Source: Helicobacter cetorum (GTDB lineage: Bacteria; Campylobacterota; Campylobacteria; Campylobacterales; UBA6016). From it: a stretch of DNA of 64,000 nt. The first letter of the stretch is position 1; each line of letters starts with the position of its first letter. Of this stretch, positions 53,298-62,562 are shown one piece after another. Below the pieces are notes generated by a model. The model saw only the letters and a list, made by a program, of their open reading frames with translations, did no database searches and was not told where the DNA came from. The stretch lies in assembly GCA_022729705.1 (NCBI GenBank), contig DZAX01000012.1:1-64000 (forward strand), given 5' to 3'. Made by a program: the position numbers and the translations under genes.

Positions 53298-53466
53298 ATA
53301 TCTTTTCCTTTGCTAGTTTGTACTTATTTTTGAGAGTTTACATCAATCAAGCTTATAATACTCCAAGAAAACTATACAGCTTTTTCTAAATCTTTATGAT
53401 TGTAGATTTTAGCTAAATTGTGGTTTTGGATTGGTTAAGTGGTGGGGTTTTTCAGAGGTGTCCATA

Positions 53467-53545
53467 ATTTATTCTCATATTTTGGGCAAAGCCCAAAATG
53501 AGGTCTTCAGCGTAAGGACTCACGCAACTGTCGCTTTTTCAAAAT
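53467..53545 (-). repeat. Family A structured repeat, copy 3 (diverged)
   Basis: On the minus strand this has GCGAC-A-GTTGC, GCTGAAGACCTC and ATTTTGGGC/GCCCAAAAT followed by ATGAGAAT. The first stem is altered on its right side with G-U pairing kept; the GTCT/AGAC hairpin is lost and the termini are gone. It and the next repeat take up most of the 338-bp gap between the lipoprotein and rluB; the rest holds a TATAAT-like sequence at 53354 and nothing else I can identify. Confidence 0.75.
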
Positions 53546-53561
53546 ACAGTGTTTTTATCTG

Positions 53562-53635
53562 CTGCGAATGCAGCTAGCTTTAGCGGCTTAGCGCCAGCGT
53601 AGCCAAGACGGGCTTTTGCTCGTCTTGGCGTACTA
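53562..53635. repeat. Family B hairpin repeat, copy 7 (reverse)
   Basis: GCCAAGACGGGC/GCTCGTCTTGGC at 53602-53629 is the long hairpin of the family; GCGAATGC, CTTTAGCGG and other blocks precede it in reverse orientation. It abuts the rluB stop codon and may mark the 3' end of the rsmA-rluB operon. Confidence 0.7.
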
Positions 53636-54454
53636 TTAATGTCTTTCGCGGGCACGGCTTACTTTGGGCGCTATTGGCTCTTTATCTTTGATAAACTCCC
53701 TTAGCTCTCTATACTCTGATGCACTCAAATACCTAGTTTTTCCGGTTGGCAAGGCGTTTAGACTGATAAAGCCGTAGCTAACTCGTTTTAAGTCCGCAAC
53801 CTCTCGTTTGAAGTGCGCAAAAAAGCGTCTAAGCTCTCTATTTTGTCCCTCTGTAATCTTTACGCTAAGCTTTGAGAAAGTCGGGGCGCTTTTTATTATC
53901 TTGTAGCCTACAAACGGCTCTATTTTCATATTTACAGGCACACTTCGTTCGTGCGCCCCGACTTTTGAGTTTGTAAGCTCCACACCCTCTAGCATCGCAG
54001 CTTCTAGCTGTTTTGTGATGTCGCCTTTTATTTTGACGTTGTATGTTCTCTCCAGATTGGAGTTCATCAAAGCCGTCGCCACTTTTGAGGAGTCTGTGAG
54101 TATTAGTACCCCCTCTGATGCGTAGTCAAGTCTTCCCACGGGAATAAACTTTTTAAACTCTGCGTCCAAAGAGTCAAAAACCGTTTTTCTGCCTCTTGCG
54201 TCCGTCTTTGACACAAGTTCGCCTTTTGGTTTATTGTAGACTATTGCCGTAAAAAAGTCCGTAGGCGGTTTTAGCCTCTTGTTTTTGACGCTAATGTCGG
54301 TGTTTGCCTCATAGCTATCGCCCGGATTTGTGACGACTTCACCGTCTACTTTGACAAAACCGTTTTTGATTAGCTCGTCCGCTTCTCGTCTGGAGTATTC
54401 GCTCCTATCTGCTATCAGCTTATTAAGCCTTATTGTTTCTACTTTTCTTCTCAT
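53636..54454 (-). CDS. RsuA/RluB-family pseudouridine synthase
   Basis: The 272-aa enzyme has an N-terminal S4 domain (RLNKLIADRSEYSRREADEL) and the RsuA-type catalytic motif GRLDYASEGVLILTD with the nucleophilic aspartate, then GQNRELRRFFAHF. It isomerises a uridine in rRNA; RluB (23S) is the closest guess but RluE, RluF and RsuA share these motifs. It overlaps kdsD by four bases. Confidence 0.9.
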   Translation of the reverse strand: MRRKVETIRLNKLIADRSEYSRREADELIKNGFVKVDGEVVTNPGDSYEANTDISVKNKRLKPPTDFFTAIVYNKPKGELVSKTDARGRKTVFDSLDAEFKKFIPVGRLDYASEGVLILTDSSKVATALMNSNLERTYNVKIKGDITKQLEAAMLEGVELTNSKVGAHERSVPVNMKIEPFVGYKIIKSAPTFSKLSVKITEGQNRELRRFFAHFKREVADLKRVSYGFISLNALPTGKTRYLSASEYRELREFIKDKEPIAPKVSRARERH

Positions 54455-55431
54455 TTTTTTATTCCGGCCTCGACCAAGTCGTGTATGTGTAGGGCGCCTT
54501 TTATGACGCCGCTTTTATCGGTTACTATCAAAAGCTGTATCTTATTTGCCTCTATAATATTTAGAGCCTCTACGGCTAACAGATTTTCGTCTTGCAACGT
54601 TTTTGGCGACTTACAGGCGTAAGAAATAGCTTTTTTATCCAAAGAAAACCCCTCGTCCATAAGAGCTCGTCTTAGATCTCCATCGCTAAGGATACCCATA
54701 AGTTTTGAGTCTTGCTCAAATATCACGCTTCCAAGTTTGCCCTCGGACATTCTTACAATTGCGTCTTTTAGGATTGTTTCACATGAAACAATCGGAAGAT
54801 TTTGGGTGCGCATAATATCTTTTACCTTGACAAAAAGTCTCTTACCAAGAGCTCCGCCGGGGTGAAAGTATGCAAAATCTTCATGCTTAAACTCTCTTTT
54901 TTCCATCAAAGCCACAGCCAAAGCGTCGCCCAAAGCCATTGTAAGCGTCGTTGAGCTAGTAGGAGCGGCGTTAAGCGGGCACGCCTCTTTTGAAACGCCG
55001 ATATTGAGGTGCGTATCAGCAAAAGAGGCAAGCGTCGAACCCTCGTCTCTGCTCATCGCTATTAGCTTCACGCCCCGTCTTTTGAGGTGCGGAAGTATCG
55101 CCACAAGTTCTTCGCTCTCACCGCTATAGCTAATAGCCAAAACGCCGTCCTCTTTGCCAATCATACCAAGGTCGCCGTGCATCGCTTCAGTTGGGTGAAT
55201 AAAAAAGCTTGGTGTGCCTGTGCTAGCCATTGTGGCGGCTATTTTCGCCCCGACAAGCCCAGATTTACCAACTCCTATAATAATTAGTTTGCCGCTTAAA
55301 TTATAAATTTCGTTAATGGCATCGTCAAACGAAGAGTCTATCCTATCCGCGCAAGAGAGTAATTCCGCAGCCTCTAGTCTTAAAACCTCGGAGGCTGTTT
55401 GCTTATAGCTTTGCATCTTTTTATTGGACAA
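54451..55431 (-). CDS. kdsD: Arabinose-5-phosphate isomerase (KpsF/GutQ family)
   Basis: The enzyme interconverts ribulose-5-phosphate and arabinose-5-phosphate, the precursor of KDO for lipopolysaccharide. The 326-aa protein has a SIS domain (GVGKSGLVGAKIAATM, HPTEAMHGDLGMI, SYSGESEEL) followed by two CBS domains (about 205-320). The 11-bp overlap with rnj and 4-bp overlap with rluB place it in one operon, even though its metabolic role differs from the RNA-related neighbours. Confidence 0.93.
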   Translation of the reverse strand: MSNKKMQSYKQTASEVLRLEAAELLSCADRIDSSFDDAINEIYNLSGKLIIIGVGKSGLVGAKIAATMASTGTPSFFIHPTEAMHGDLGMIGKEDGVLAISYSGESEELVAILPHLKRRGVKLIAMSRDEGSTLASFADTHLNIGVSKEACPLNAAPTSSTTLTMALGDALAVALMEKREFKHEDFAYFHPGGALGKRLFVKVKDIMRTQNLPIVSCETILKDAIVRMSEGKLGSVIFEQDSKLMGILSDGDLRRALMDEGFSLDKKAISYACKSPKTLQDENLLAVEALNIIEANKIQLLIVTDKSGVIKGALHIHDLVEAGIKK

Positions 55432-57415
55432 AGATAGTAGGCACGATTACCGGATATTTTTTTAGCGCTCTAAATATGTGTTTTTTTAGCGCTTGTCTTA
55501 TCTCGTTTTCGAGCATTCTTTTGTTGTCTAAAGCGTCTTTATTGACGTTTTCTAGGAAGCTTACAAGCACGTTTTCCATCTCTTCGGAGAAGTTTCTATC
55601 GTCTCTATCGGATACAAGTCCAAAGCTTGACACTCTCGGTTTTTCAAGGAGAACCTTGTTTTGCTTATCCACAAATGCTACGATTACAACAACACCGTTT
55701 TCGGCAAGCTCTTGTCTATCCATTACGACGTCTTCTTCTATCTGGTTGTTTCGCTGATTGTCTATGTAGACTTTCCCGCTTTTTACCGTTTTTACTTTTC
55801 TCATGCTTCTAGTGCTTATCTCTATCTGGTCGCCGTCTTCCATAAGAATGATATTTCTCTCGTCAACGCCACATGTGATAGCCGTCTCTTTATGTTTTGC
55901 GACGTGTTGATACTCGCCGTGTATTGGCAAGAAAAACTTTGGTTTTACAAGGCGAAGCATAAGTTTTTGCTCCTCTTGCGCACCGTGCCCTGAGACGTGA
56001 ATATCTGAAAAATCTTTGTACGCTACACTTGCGCCGGCTTTCAAGATATAGTTTAGCACCGTTGAGACGCTGCCCTCATTGCCCGGAATCGCGCTTGAGG
56101 AGAGTATGACCGTATCGCTTGGCTTTAGCTTGATATGCCTATGCTCGTTTACCGCCATTCTGTATAGTGCGCTCATCGTCTCGCCCTGTGAGCCGGTTGT
56201 TACTATAAGCACTTCGTTGTCGGGATATTTGGCGACCTCCGCCGCATCTATGAAGATGCCAAATGGAAGCTTGATGTAGCCCAAATTCATAGCCACTTCA
56301 AGGTTTCTCTCCATAGAGCGCCCGATAATCGCCACTTTTCTATTAAACTTTATACCCTTGTCGATAGCTTGATAGACTCTGTGTATGTTTGAACTAAAGG
56401 TGGACATAATGACTCTGCCCTTAGCTCTTGAAAATATAGTGTCAAACGTAGGTCCTACAGTGCTCTCTGAGAGCGTTACACCAGGTCTCATAGAGTTTGT
56501 GGAGTCTGAGAGAAGACACAATACGCCTCTCTCACCATAAAACGCCAATCTATGCAAGTCCGCCGGATAACCGTCTATTGGAGTATGGTCTATCTTGAAG
56601 TCTCCGGTGTGAATGATAGTTCCCGCCTCAGACGTAATAGCGATACTTGAAGCGTCGATGATAGAGTGTGTCATGTGCATCCACTCCACTTCAAAATCAC
56701 CGATTTTTATTAATCTTCTCTTCTCAATAGCGCGGAAAAACTTCTTGTATTCGAGCATTTTGTGTTCGTCAAATTTGTTGCCTATCATACCAAGCGGCAA
56801 TGGCGTGCCATAAAGCGGAAACTGCATCTCTCTAAAAAGATAAGGCACAGCTCCAATATGGTCTTCATGTGCGTGCGTGATGATAATTCCAGCTATTTTG
56901 TGTTTAATCTGTCTAAGATAAGTAAAATCAGGAATCAAAATATCGACTCCATGCATATCGTCATCAGGAAAGCTCATACCCACATCCACAAGAATAGCAC
57001 TGTTTTGGGTCTCAATAATAGTGATATTGCCGCCTATCTCTTCAAGTCCGCCAAGAGGGGTTATTCTGATAGTCGCTTTTGTATTATGGTTTAGTTTTGC
57101 GTCCGTGTTTAGTCTATTTAGCTGTATTCTCTTGTTGGCCTCTATAGAGTTTTTGATATTTGTGTGCCATCCGTGTTGCCCATCCATCGGGTCTACGACT
57201 GGTTCGGGGCGCTGACGAAAGCCCTCCTCCGAGCGGTCGCTTTTCCCAGGTCTTCTATCCGGCGTAAATTTTTGTTTTCTATTTTTGAAATACTCTTCGG
57301 CTCTGGCACTTCTTTGTCTATCTTGCCCTTGTCCGTCGTTTTGCCTTGGCGGTGTTTGATCCGCTTCTTGCGCCTCTTGTATGTGCGGTTGCTCGTTTTG
57401 TTCTATGTTATCCAT
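55421..57415 (-). CDS. rnj: Ribonuclease J
   Basis: RNase J is a metallo-beta-lactamase nuclease with 5' exonuclease and endonuclease activity, central to mRNA decay in Campylobacterota, which lack RNase E. The 664-aa protein has the zinc motif HAHEDHIG at 181-188, the beta-CASP segment around SGHGAQEEQKLM and the C-terminal domain. The first 115 residues are a polar, disordered extension rich in Gln, Arg and Glu, as I recall from H. pylori RNase J. It overlaps rsmA and kdsD. Confidence 0.95.
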   Translation of the reverse strand: MDNIEQNEQPHIQEAQEADQTPPRQNDGQGQDRQRSARAEEYFKNRKQKFTPDRRPGKSDRSEEGFRQRPEPVVDPMDGQHGWHTNIKNSIEANKRIQLNRLNTDAKLNHNTKATIRITPLGGLEEIGGNITIIETQNSAILVDVGMSFPDDDMHGVDILIPDFTYLRQIKHKIAGIIITHAHEDHIGAVPYLFREMQFPLYGTPLPLGMIGNKFDEHKMLEYKKFFRAIEKRRLIKIGDFEVEWMHMTHSIIDASSIAITSEAGTIIHTGDFKIDHTPIDGYPADLHRLAFYGERGVLCLLSDSTNSMRPGVTLSESTVGPTFDTIFSRAKGRVIMSTFSSNIHRVYQAIDKGIKFNRKVAIIGRSMERNLEVAMNLGYIKLPFGIFIDAAEVAKYPDNEVLIVTTGSQGETMSALYRMAVNEHRHIKLKPSDTVILSSSAIPGNEGSVSTVLNYILKAGASVAYKDFSDIHVSGHGAQEEQKLMLRLVKPKFFLPIHGEYQHVAKHKETAITCGVDERNIILMEDGDQIEISTRSMRKVKTVKSGKVYIDNQRNNQIEEDVVMDRQELAENGVVVIVAFVDKQNKVLLEKPRVSSFGLVSDRDDRNFSEEMENVLVSFLENVNKDALDNKRMLENEIRQALKKHIFRALKKYPVIVPTIFVQ

Positions 57416-58230
57416 TCTAAAGCCCTTTTTTGTGCCATGTTGAATGATTTAATCTCCGAAAAAAGCTCGACAAAAATTTCGGTAGAAAGCTCGTGAGGTC
57501 TTATGTTTAAAGATATATCCAATTTTTCAAAAGCAATAGATAAGGCGCCTTTTTCGTATGCGCTACAAAGATTTTTGAAAAGCGTCTTTCTTGGAGCCAA
57601 AAAAGAGTGTCTCAAAAAAACTTCAAATTCGCCATACATTTCTCGTCTCATCAAAGGCTTTTCGCGTTTTGATAACTTCAAAACGCTTGAAAAAACTTTT
57701 GGAGCCGGCTCAAAAGCCGATGGCGGCAATTCTAGGGCTATTTCTCTGTGACAAGTCGCGTCGCAAAGTATTGATATGGCGCCGAAATCAGACGATTTCG
57801 GGGTTGCGCAAAATTTCTCGGCAACCTCTCTTTGAACCATAACAAGAATGTTTTGTACTTTTTCGTCTTTGAGCGCTTTTAGGACTATATTTGTAGCGAT
57901 ATAATACGGTAAATTCGCGACTATATCTAGTTTTGGGGCAAAGCTCATAGCGTCTTCCCAAACGCTCAGTATATCCGCGTGGAGCAATCGAAACTTACCG
58001 CAATCTAATTCATCTTTAAACTTAGACTTTAGATTTGAAATCAAATCTGTGTCAACCTCGACGGCAACTACCGCTTTTTTTGTCAAAAGCTTGCCGGTTA
58101 AATCACCTAGTCCAGGCCCGATTTCTAAAATTAGATTATCGTTTTCGGACATCGACTGGATGATTTGGTCTAAGTAGAATTCGCCTCTCAAAAAATTTTG
58201 TCCGAATTTTTTTTTAGCTACTACTTGCAA
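57403..58230 (-). CDS. rsmA: 16S rRNA dimethyladenosine transferase
   Basis: RsmA (KsgA) dimethylates two adenines at the 3' end of 16S rRNA during small-subunit assembly. The 275-aa protein has the opening KKFGQNFL, the SAM loop ILEIGPGLGDLT and the catalytic NLPYYIATNI motif, followed by the C-terminal helical domain. It is the first gene of rsmA-rnj-kdsD-rluB and is divergent from hisF, with a family A repeat between. Confidence 0.96.
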   Translation of the reverse strand: MQVVAKKKFGQNFLRGEFYLDQIIQSMSENDNLILEIGPGLGDLTGKLLTKKAVVAVEVDTDLISNLKSKFKDELDCGKFRLLHADILSVWEDAMSFAPKLDIVANLPYYIATNIVLKALKDEKVQNILVMVQREVAEKFCATPKSSDFGAISILCDATCHREIALELPPSAFEPAPKVFSSVLKLSKREKPLMRREMYGEFEVFLRHSFLAPRKTLFKNLCSAYEKGALSIAFEKLDISLNIRPHELSTEIFVELFSEIKSFNMAQKRALEWIT

Positions 58231-58350
58231 TTTTCAACTTTTATGTGATTTTTAACCTCATAATACTGAAAATTTGCTTATAAAACGTTAAGGCGCCTCC
58301 AAAAAATGCAAGTTAATCTTTGTTAATATCTCATATAAGAATTAGGCTTC

Positions 58351-58450
58351 CAATCAGAATATGAAATTCTAAGAGCGGCTAGCCGCGAGAGCCGTCTGCT
58401 GAAGACCTCGTTTTGGGCTTTGCCCGAAACGTGAGAATTAATTAATTAAT
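58351..58450 (+). repeat. Family A structured repeat, copy 4
   Basis: GCGGC-TA-GCCGC, GTCT/AGAC, and a last stem GTTTTGGGC/GCCCGAAAC: compared with copy 1, its A-T pair has become G-C on both sides and one further pair G-U. The termini have diverged (CCAATCAGAATATG at the left). It lies between the divergent rsmA and hisF genes. Confidence 0.85.
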
Positions 58451-58462
58451 AAAAGGTAGAAA

Positions 58463-59227
58463 ATGGATTATTTGGCAAAAAGAATAATTCCGTGTCTTGA
58501 CGTAAAAGACGGCAGGGTTGTTAAGGGAGTAAACTTCGTAGGGCTCAAAGACGCCGGAGACCCTGTAGAGATTGCGACAAGATACAACGAAGAGGGCGCC
58601 GATGAGCTTACCTTTTTGGATATTACCGCAAGCCATGAGAATAGAGACACAATTGTTCATATCGTAGAAGAGGTGGCAAAAACAGTTTTTATCCCATTGA
58701 CCGTGGGCGGCGGAATTAGAACGCTCGAAGATATTTATAGACTTTTAAATGTAGGTTGCGACAAGATAAGTATCAACTCCTCAGGCGTAAAAAACCCGTC
58801 ATTTTTTGACGAAGCCTCTTTTCGGTTTGGAAGCTCTACGATTATAGCGGCGATAGATGCGAAAAAAGTGGGCGAGGGCAAATGGAACGTTTTTATCAAC
58901 GGCGGCAGAGTCGATACGGGTATGGACGCTGTTGTTTGGGCAAAAGAGGTAACAGATAGAGGCGCCGGAGAGATTTTGCTTACGAGTATGGATACGGACG
59001 GGGTCAAGCAGGGGTTTGATTTGGCTCTTACATCGGCGGTTAGAGAGGCTGTCCCTGTACCCGTCATAGCGAGCGGGGGAGCGGGTAGCGTAAAGCACTT
59101 TAGAGAGCTTTTTGAAAAGACGCAGTGCGACGCAGGGCTTGCCGCTTCTATCTTTCACTTTAAAGAGGTTGAAATACGGGAGCTAAAAGAAGAGCTTGCT
59201 CGTAGTGGCATAAACGTAAGGTTATGA
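58463..59227 (+). CDS. hisF: Imidazole glycerol phosphate synthase, cyclase subunit
   Basis: HisF closes the imidazole ring in histidine synthesis, with ammonia from HisH. The 254-aa TIM barrel has the opening [16 protein letters not shown] with the catalytic Asp13, LTVGGGIRT, the second catalytic aspartate in AAIDAKK, and the closing IASGGAG. No other his genes are near. It is the first gene of hisF-mqnB-rlmN-can, all overlapping. Confidence 0.97.
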   Translation: MDYLAKRIIPCLDVKDGRVVKGVNFVGLKDAGDPVEIATRYNEEGADELTFLDITASHENRDTIVHIVEEVAKTVFIPLTVGGGIRTLEDIYRLLNVGCDKISINSSGVKNPSFFDEASFRFGSSTIIAAIDAKKVGEGKWNVFINGGRVDTGMDAVVWAKEVTDRGAGEILLTSMDTDGVKQGFDLALTSAVREAVPVPVIASGGAGSVKHFRELFEKTQCDAGLAASIFHFKEVEIRELKEELARSGINVRL

Positions 59228-59754
59228 TAGTTTGCGCTGGACGAACAGAGGCTTTTTCTTTTGCGCAGGCGATTGGGGTAGGGCTTATAGAGAGTGCTTA
59301 CAATTTATCCCTAATTTTTAAAAGTGAAAAGCCCTCAACTGTTTTATTTGTCGGTAGTTGCGGGAGTTATGGAAAACTTGGGGTTTTTGATAGCTTTTAT
59401 TCTGAGTCAGCTTTTCAGGTAGAGAGTGCTTATTGTCTTGGCGAAGCGTACACGCCGTTAGAAAGCAAAATTATTAGCAATGTTTCACATGAAACAATCG
59501 TAAACTCCTCAAACTATATTACGTCAAGCAAGAGAGCAAGCGAAAAGTTTTTGGCGCTTGGCGCAGACGCTGAAAATATGGAGTTTTTCTCCGTACTATG
59601 GGCGGCGAGAGAGGCGGGGGTAAGTGCAAAAGGTTTTTTTGTGATGACAAACTACTGCTTTGAAAATGCAAAAGAAGAGTATGCAAAAAATATTAAAACC
59701 GCTACGGAGATTATTTATGATAGATATGAAAAAGAGTTGAGAGAGTATGAATAA
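59224..59754 (+). CDS. mqnB: Futalosine hydrolase
   Basis: MqnB, or an MTA/SAH-nucleosidase-like equivalent, releases hypoxanthine or adenine from (aminodeoxy)futalosine in menaquinone synthesis. The 176-aa protein is a short nucleoside phosphorylase-like fold: [10 protein letters not shown] near residue 43, the [10 protein letters not shown] stretch, and [11 protein letters not shown] with substrate-binding Glu. It is shorter than most family members (around 200-230 aa). Overlap of four bases with hisF. The exact substrate is not settled. Confidence 0.82.
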   Translation: MIVCAGRTEAFSFAQAIGVGLIESAYNLSLIFKSEKPSTVLFVGSCGSYGKLGVFDSFYSESAFQVESAYCLGEAYTPLESKIISNVSHETIVNSSNYITSSKRASEKFLALGADAENMEFFSVLWAAREAGVSAKGFFVMTNYCFENAKEEYAKNIKTATEIIYDRYEKELREYE

Positions 59755-60820
59755 AATAAATATGTATGATTTGGAGCCATCAGAGCTTGGGGCTATGCTT
59801 GAGGGTCCATCGTTTCGGGCGACCCAAGCACTAAATTGGATTTACAAAAAAAATATGACAAATTTTCAGGATATGAACAATTTGCCAAAAGATTATAGAG
59901 CGGCTCTGGATGAGAAGTTTGTAGCGGGCGGCTTGACGCTTCTCAAAAAAGAGGTAAGCGTCGACGGGAGCGAAAAATATCTTTTTGGGCTGCATGACGG
60001 CAGGACGATAGAAACCGTACTTCTCAAAATGAAAGAGGACGAATACGACGAAGAGGGCGCAAAAACAAGAGAAGCACGCTATACGGTGTGCATCTCCTCG
60101 CAAGTCGGTTGCAAAGTAGGGTGCTCTTTTTGCCTTACCGCAAAAGGCGGTTTTGAGCGAAATCTAACCCCTGGTGAGATAGTAGAGCAGGTCGCTTTTA
60201 TGAAAAAAGATAAAGAGTTTGGCGAAGAAAAGAGTATAAATATCGTCTTTATGGGAATGGGCGAACCGCTGGACAATATGGATAACGTCGTAAAAGCGAT
60301 AAAAATCATCACGCACAAAGACGCTCTTTGTATAGCCCCAAGAAGAATTACCATCTCCACAAGCGGACTCGCCACAAAGATAGAGAAGCTTGCAAATATG
60401 GATTTGGGCGTCAATCTAGCTATTAGCCTACACGCCGTAGACGATGAGCTTAGAGAGAAGCTAATGCCGATAAACAAGGCGTACAATATCAAATCCGTAA
60501 TAGATGCGGTCAAAAAGTTTAAAGCCGATAGACGCAAAAAAGTGCTTTTTGAGTATCTGCTTTTGGGCGGTGTAAACGACGATATAAAATCAGCGCAAAA
60601 GCTTGGCAAACTGCTTAGCGGTATTGACGCAAAAATAAATTTGATTTTGTTTAACCCTTTTGAGGGGAGCGAATTTAAAAGACCAACTACAGAGGCGGCT
60701 GAGGCTTTTAGGGGGTATCTTGCGAATAAACGCTTTATATGCACTATCCGAGAATCAAAAGGGATAGATATTTCGGCAGCGTGCGGACAATTAAGGGAGA
60801 GAACTCAGGATGGAAGATAA
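59747..60820 (+). CDS. rlmN: Dual-specificity 23S rRNA/tRNA adenine-C2 methyltransferase
   Basis: RlmN methylates A2503 of 23S rRNA and A37 of some tRNAs by radical SAM chemistry. The 357-aa protein has the cluster CxxxCxxC (Cys122, Cys126, Cys129), the two methyl-transfer cysteines Cys115 and Cys346, and the GMGEPLDNMDNV motif. It overlaps mqnB by 8 bases and can by 11. Confidence 0.96.
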   Translation: MNKINMYDLEPSELGAMLEGPSFRATQALNWIYKKNMTNFQDMNNLPKDYRAALDEKFVAGGLTLLKKEVSVDGSEKYLFGLHDGRTIETVLLKMKEDEYDEEGAKTREARYTVCISSQVGCKVGCSFCLTAKGGFERNLTPGEIVEQVAFMKKDKEFGEEKSINIVFMGMGEPLDNMDNVVKAIKIITHKDALCIAPRRITISTSGLATKIEKLANMDLGVNLAISLHAVDDELREKLMPINKAYNIKSVIDAVKKFKADRRKKVLFEYLLLGGVNDDIKSAQKLGKLLSGIDAKINLILFNPFEGSEFKRPTTEAAEAFRGYLANKRFICTIRESKGIDISAACGQLRERTQDGR

Positions 60821-61436
60821 GCTTTTAGGGGGTGTTTTAAGATTTAGAAACGAAGAATTTTTGGAGCATCAAAATCTCTTTTCGACGCTTGGAAACAATC
60901 AAGACCCACATACGCTGTTTATTGGGTGCGCAGACTCTAGAGTTGTTCCAAATCTTATTACAAACACGCTTCCGGGAGAGCTTTTTGTAGTGCGAAACAT
61001 CGCAAATCTAGTGCCGCACTATAGAATCTCCTCGGAGTTTGCCGCGACAACGGCGGCCATAGAATACGCCGTAGTTGTGCTAGAGGTGGAAAATATAGTA
61101 GTTTGCGGACACTCAAACTGTGGCGGTTGCTCCGCTTTGTACCTACCCGAGGAGAAGCTAAACAAAATCCCAAACGTCAAAAAATGGCTAGAACTGGCCG
61201 CTCCAATCAAAAAGCAGGTGTTAGAAGAGGGCAAATATGAAGACGAAAAGAGACGAAATCTGCATACAGAGCTTTTAAACGTAGTAGAGCAACTAAAACA
61301 TCTACTTAGCTACCCTTTTATCAAAGAGAGATTTGAAAAAGGGCAAATAAAACTTTACGGTTGGTATTATGTGATAGAGACCGGCGATGTGTATGATTAT
61401 AACTTTGACTCCAAAGAGTTTAGGTTGATAAAATGA
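60810..61436 (+). CDS. Beta-class carbonic anhydrase
   Basis: The enzyme interconverts CO2 and bicarbonate. Zinc ligands Cys40, His101 and Cys104 and the Asp42-Arg44 dyad (CADSR) are all present in this 208-aa protein. Sequence around GHSNCGGC fits plant-type/beta carbonic anhydrases common in capnophilic Campylobacterota. It ends a four-gene overlapping operon, and its TGA is followed directly by a family A repeat. Confidence 0.94.
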   Translation: MEDKLLGGVLRFRNEEFLEHQNLFSTLGNNQDPHTLFIGCADSRVVPNLITNTLPGELFVVRNIANLVPHYRISSEFAATTAAIEYAVVVLEVENIVVCGHSNCGGCSALYLPEEKLNKIPNVKKWLELAAPIKKQVLEEGKYEDEKRRNLHTELLNVVEQLKHLLSYPFIKERFEKGQIKLYGWYYVIETGDVYDYNFDSKEFRLIK

Positions 61437-61536
61437 TTAATGCTCACATTTTGGGCAAAGCCCAAAATGAGGTCTTCAGCAGACGGCTCTCGCGGCTAGC
61501 CGCTCTTAGAATTTCATATTTAATTAGAGGGTTCTA
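61437..61536 (-). repeat. Family A structured repeat, copy 5 (reverse)
   Basis: The minus strand reads the family in full: CCCTCTAATTAAATATGAAA, GCGGC-TA-GCCGC, GTCT/AGAC, ATTTTGGGC/GCCCAAAAT. It exactly fills the gap between the carbonic anhydrase stop and the queE TTG. The outer end on the queE side contains AGAGGG, which is the only ribosome-binding site available to queE. Confidence 0.85.
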
Positions 61537-62259
61537 TTGCTAAGTATCTCAGAAATTTTCTATTCACTCCAAGGGGAGGGCAGGTATGCGGGGCGTCCTA
61601 GCGTATTTGTGCGCTTTGGCGGGTGCAACCTTCGATGTGAGGGGTTTGGCGGCGGATGTGATAGCCATTATGCTGTTTATCCGCTCTTTAGCAACTCTTG
61701 GGCTAAGTATGACGCAAAAAGCTTGATAGCGGAGTATGAAAAGGCAAAGGTTCACAGCCACACCGATACAGTCTTAACAGGTGGAGAGCCTACGCTTTAT
61801 TTCAAAGACGCTGATTTTATGGCGTTTGCCGAGTATATCGCCTCCTCTGGTTCGCTTACCACCGTGGAGACCAACGGCACAAAAGAGATAGATTTTGAGT
61901 TTGCGCCGTTTTGCTCTTTTGTATACTCTCTATCGGTAAAGCTTTCAAATAGCGGCGAGGGCGTAGAGGATAGAATAAACCCCGCCGCATTGGACTCTTT
62001 TGTGAAAAACTCAAATCACTTTTTTAAGTTTGTATTGGACGCAAAGCTTATAGCCTCCGGCAAAGCAAAAGAGGAGATAGGCGAGCTAAAAGTGCGGTTT
62101 GACATATCGCCCCAAAACATCTACTGTATGCCGCTTGGAGTCTCAAAAGAGGAGATTGGCGAAAACGCAAAAGCTGTATTTGAGTTTTGCGCCGCCGAGG
62201 GGTACTCCTACTCCGATAGACTTCACATCAGGGTGTATGACAAAAAACGGGGCGTTTAG
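61537..62259 (+). CDS. queE: 7-carboxy-7-deazaguanine synthase
   Basis: QueE is a radical SAM enzyme making 7-carboxy-7-deazaguanine for queuosine. The 240-aa protein opens ISEIFYSLQGEGRYAG and has cysteines 30, 34 and 41 (spacing CX3CX6C rather than CX3CX2C), then LTGGEPTLY and VETNGT. The longer gap resembles the modified loops seen in other QueE clades. The start is TTG 61537 with AGAGGG seven bases before it. No other que genes are in the window. Confidence 0.92.
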   Translation: MLSISEIFYSLQGEGRYAGRPSVFVRFGGCNLRCEGFGGGCDSHYAVYPLFSNSWAKYDAKSLIAEYEKAKVHSHTDTVLTGGEPTLYFKDADFMAFAEYIASSGSLTTVETNGTKEIDFEFAPFCSFVYSLSVKLSNSGEGVEDRINPAALDSFVKNSNHFFKFVLDAKLIASGKAKEEIGELKVRFDISPQNIYCMPLGVSKEEIGENAKAVFEFCAAEGYSYSDRLHIRVYDKKRGV

Positions 62260-62330
62260 CCGCAGTTGGTACCATCGCACACCTGAAATCTCAACCCCTT
62301 TCCCAATAAACGGATTTTATTTAAGCGCAT

Positions 62331-62562
62331 AACTCATCTTTCGCACCTAATTAAATAGCGTTATATTCGACAGCATAGGCATTTTATGAGTATTTACCAT
62401 ATCTATTGACAGCTGTTTTTCTCTCTTTTTAAAGCCTTTAAATAGGGGTTTGAAAAAAGTTAGTATCTAGTGTCAAGTAGTATTGAATATATTTCTATAA
62501 TGCCCTACTTAACTGCGACTTCGCAAGACATACCGCTTAAAATTAGGTGCGAAAGATGAGTT
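62331..62562. repeat. 232-bp element bounded by 22-bp perfect inverted repeats
   Basis: A 22-bp sequence (core CATCTTTCGCACCTAATT) at 62331-62352 recurs inverted at 62541-62562 with no mismatch. The interior is AT-rich and non-coding. No clear target duplication is visible. The right arm reaches into the first codons of the 35-aa gene at 62556. It could be a MITE or IS remnant or a long cruciform. Confidence 0.75.
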
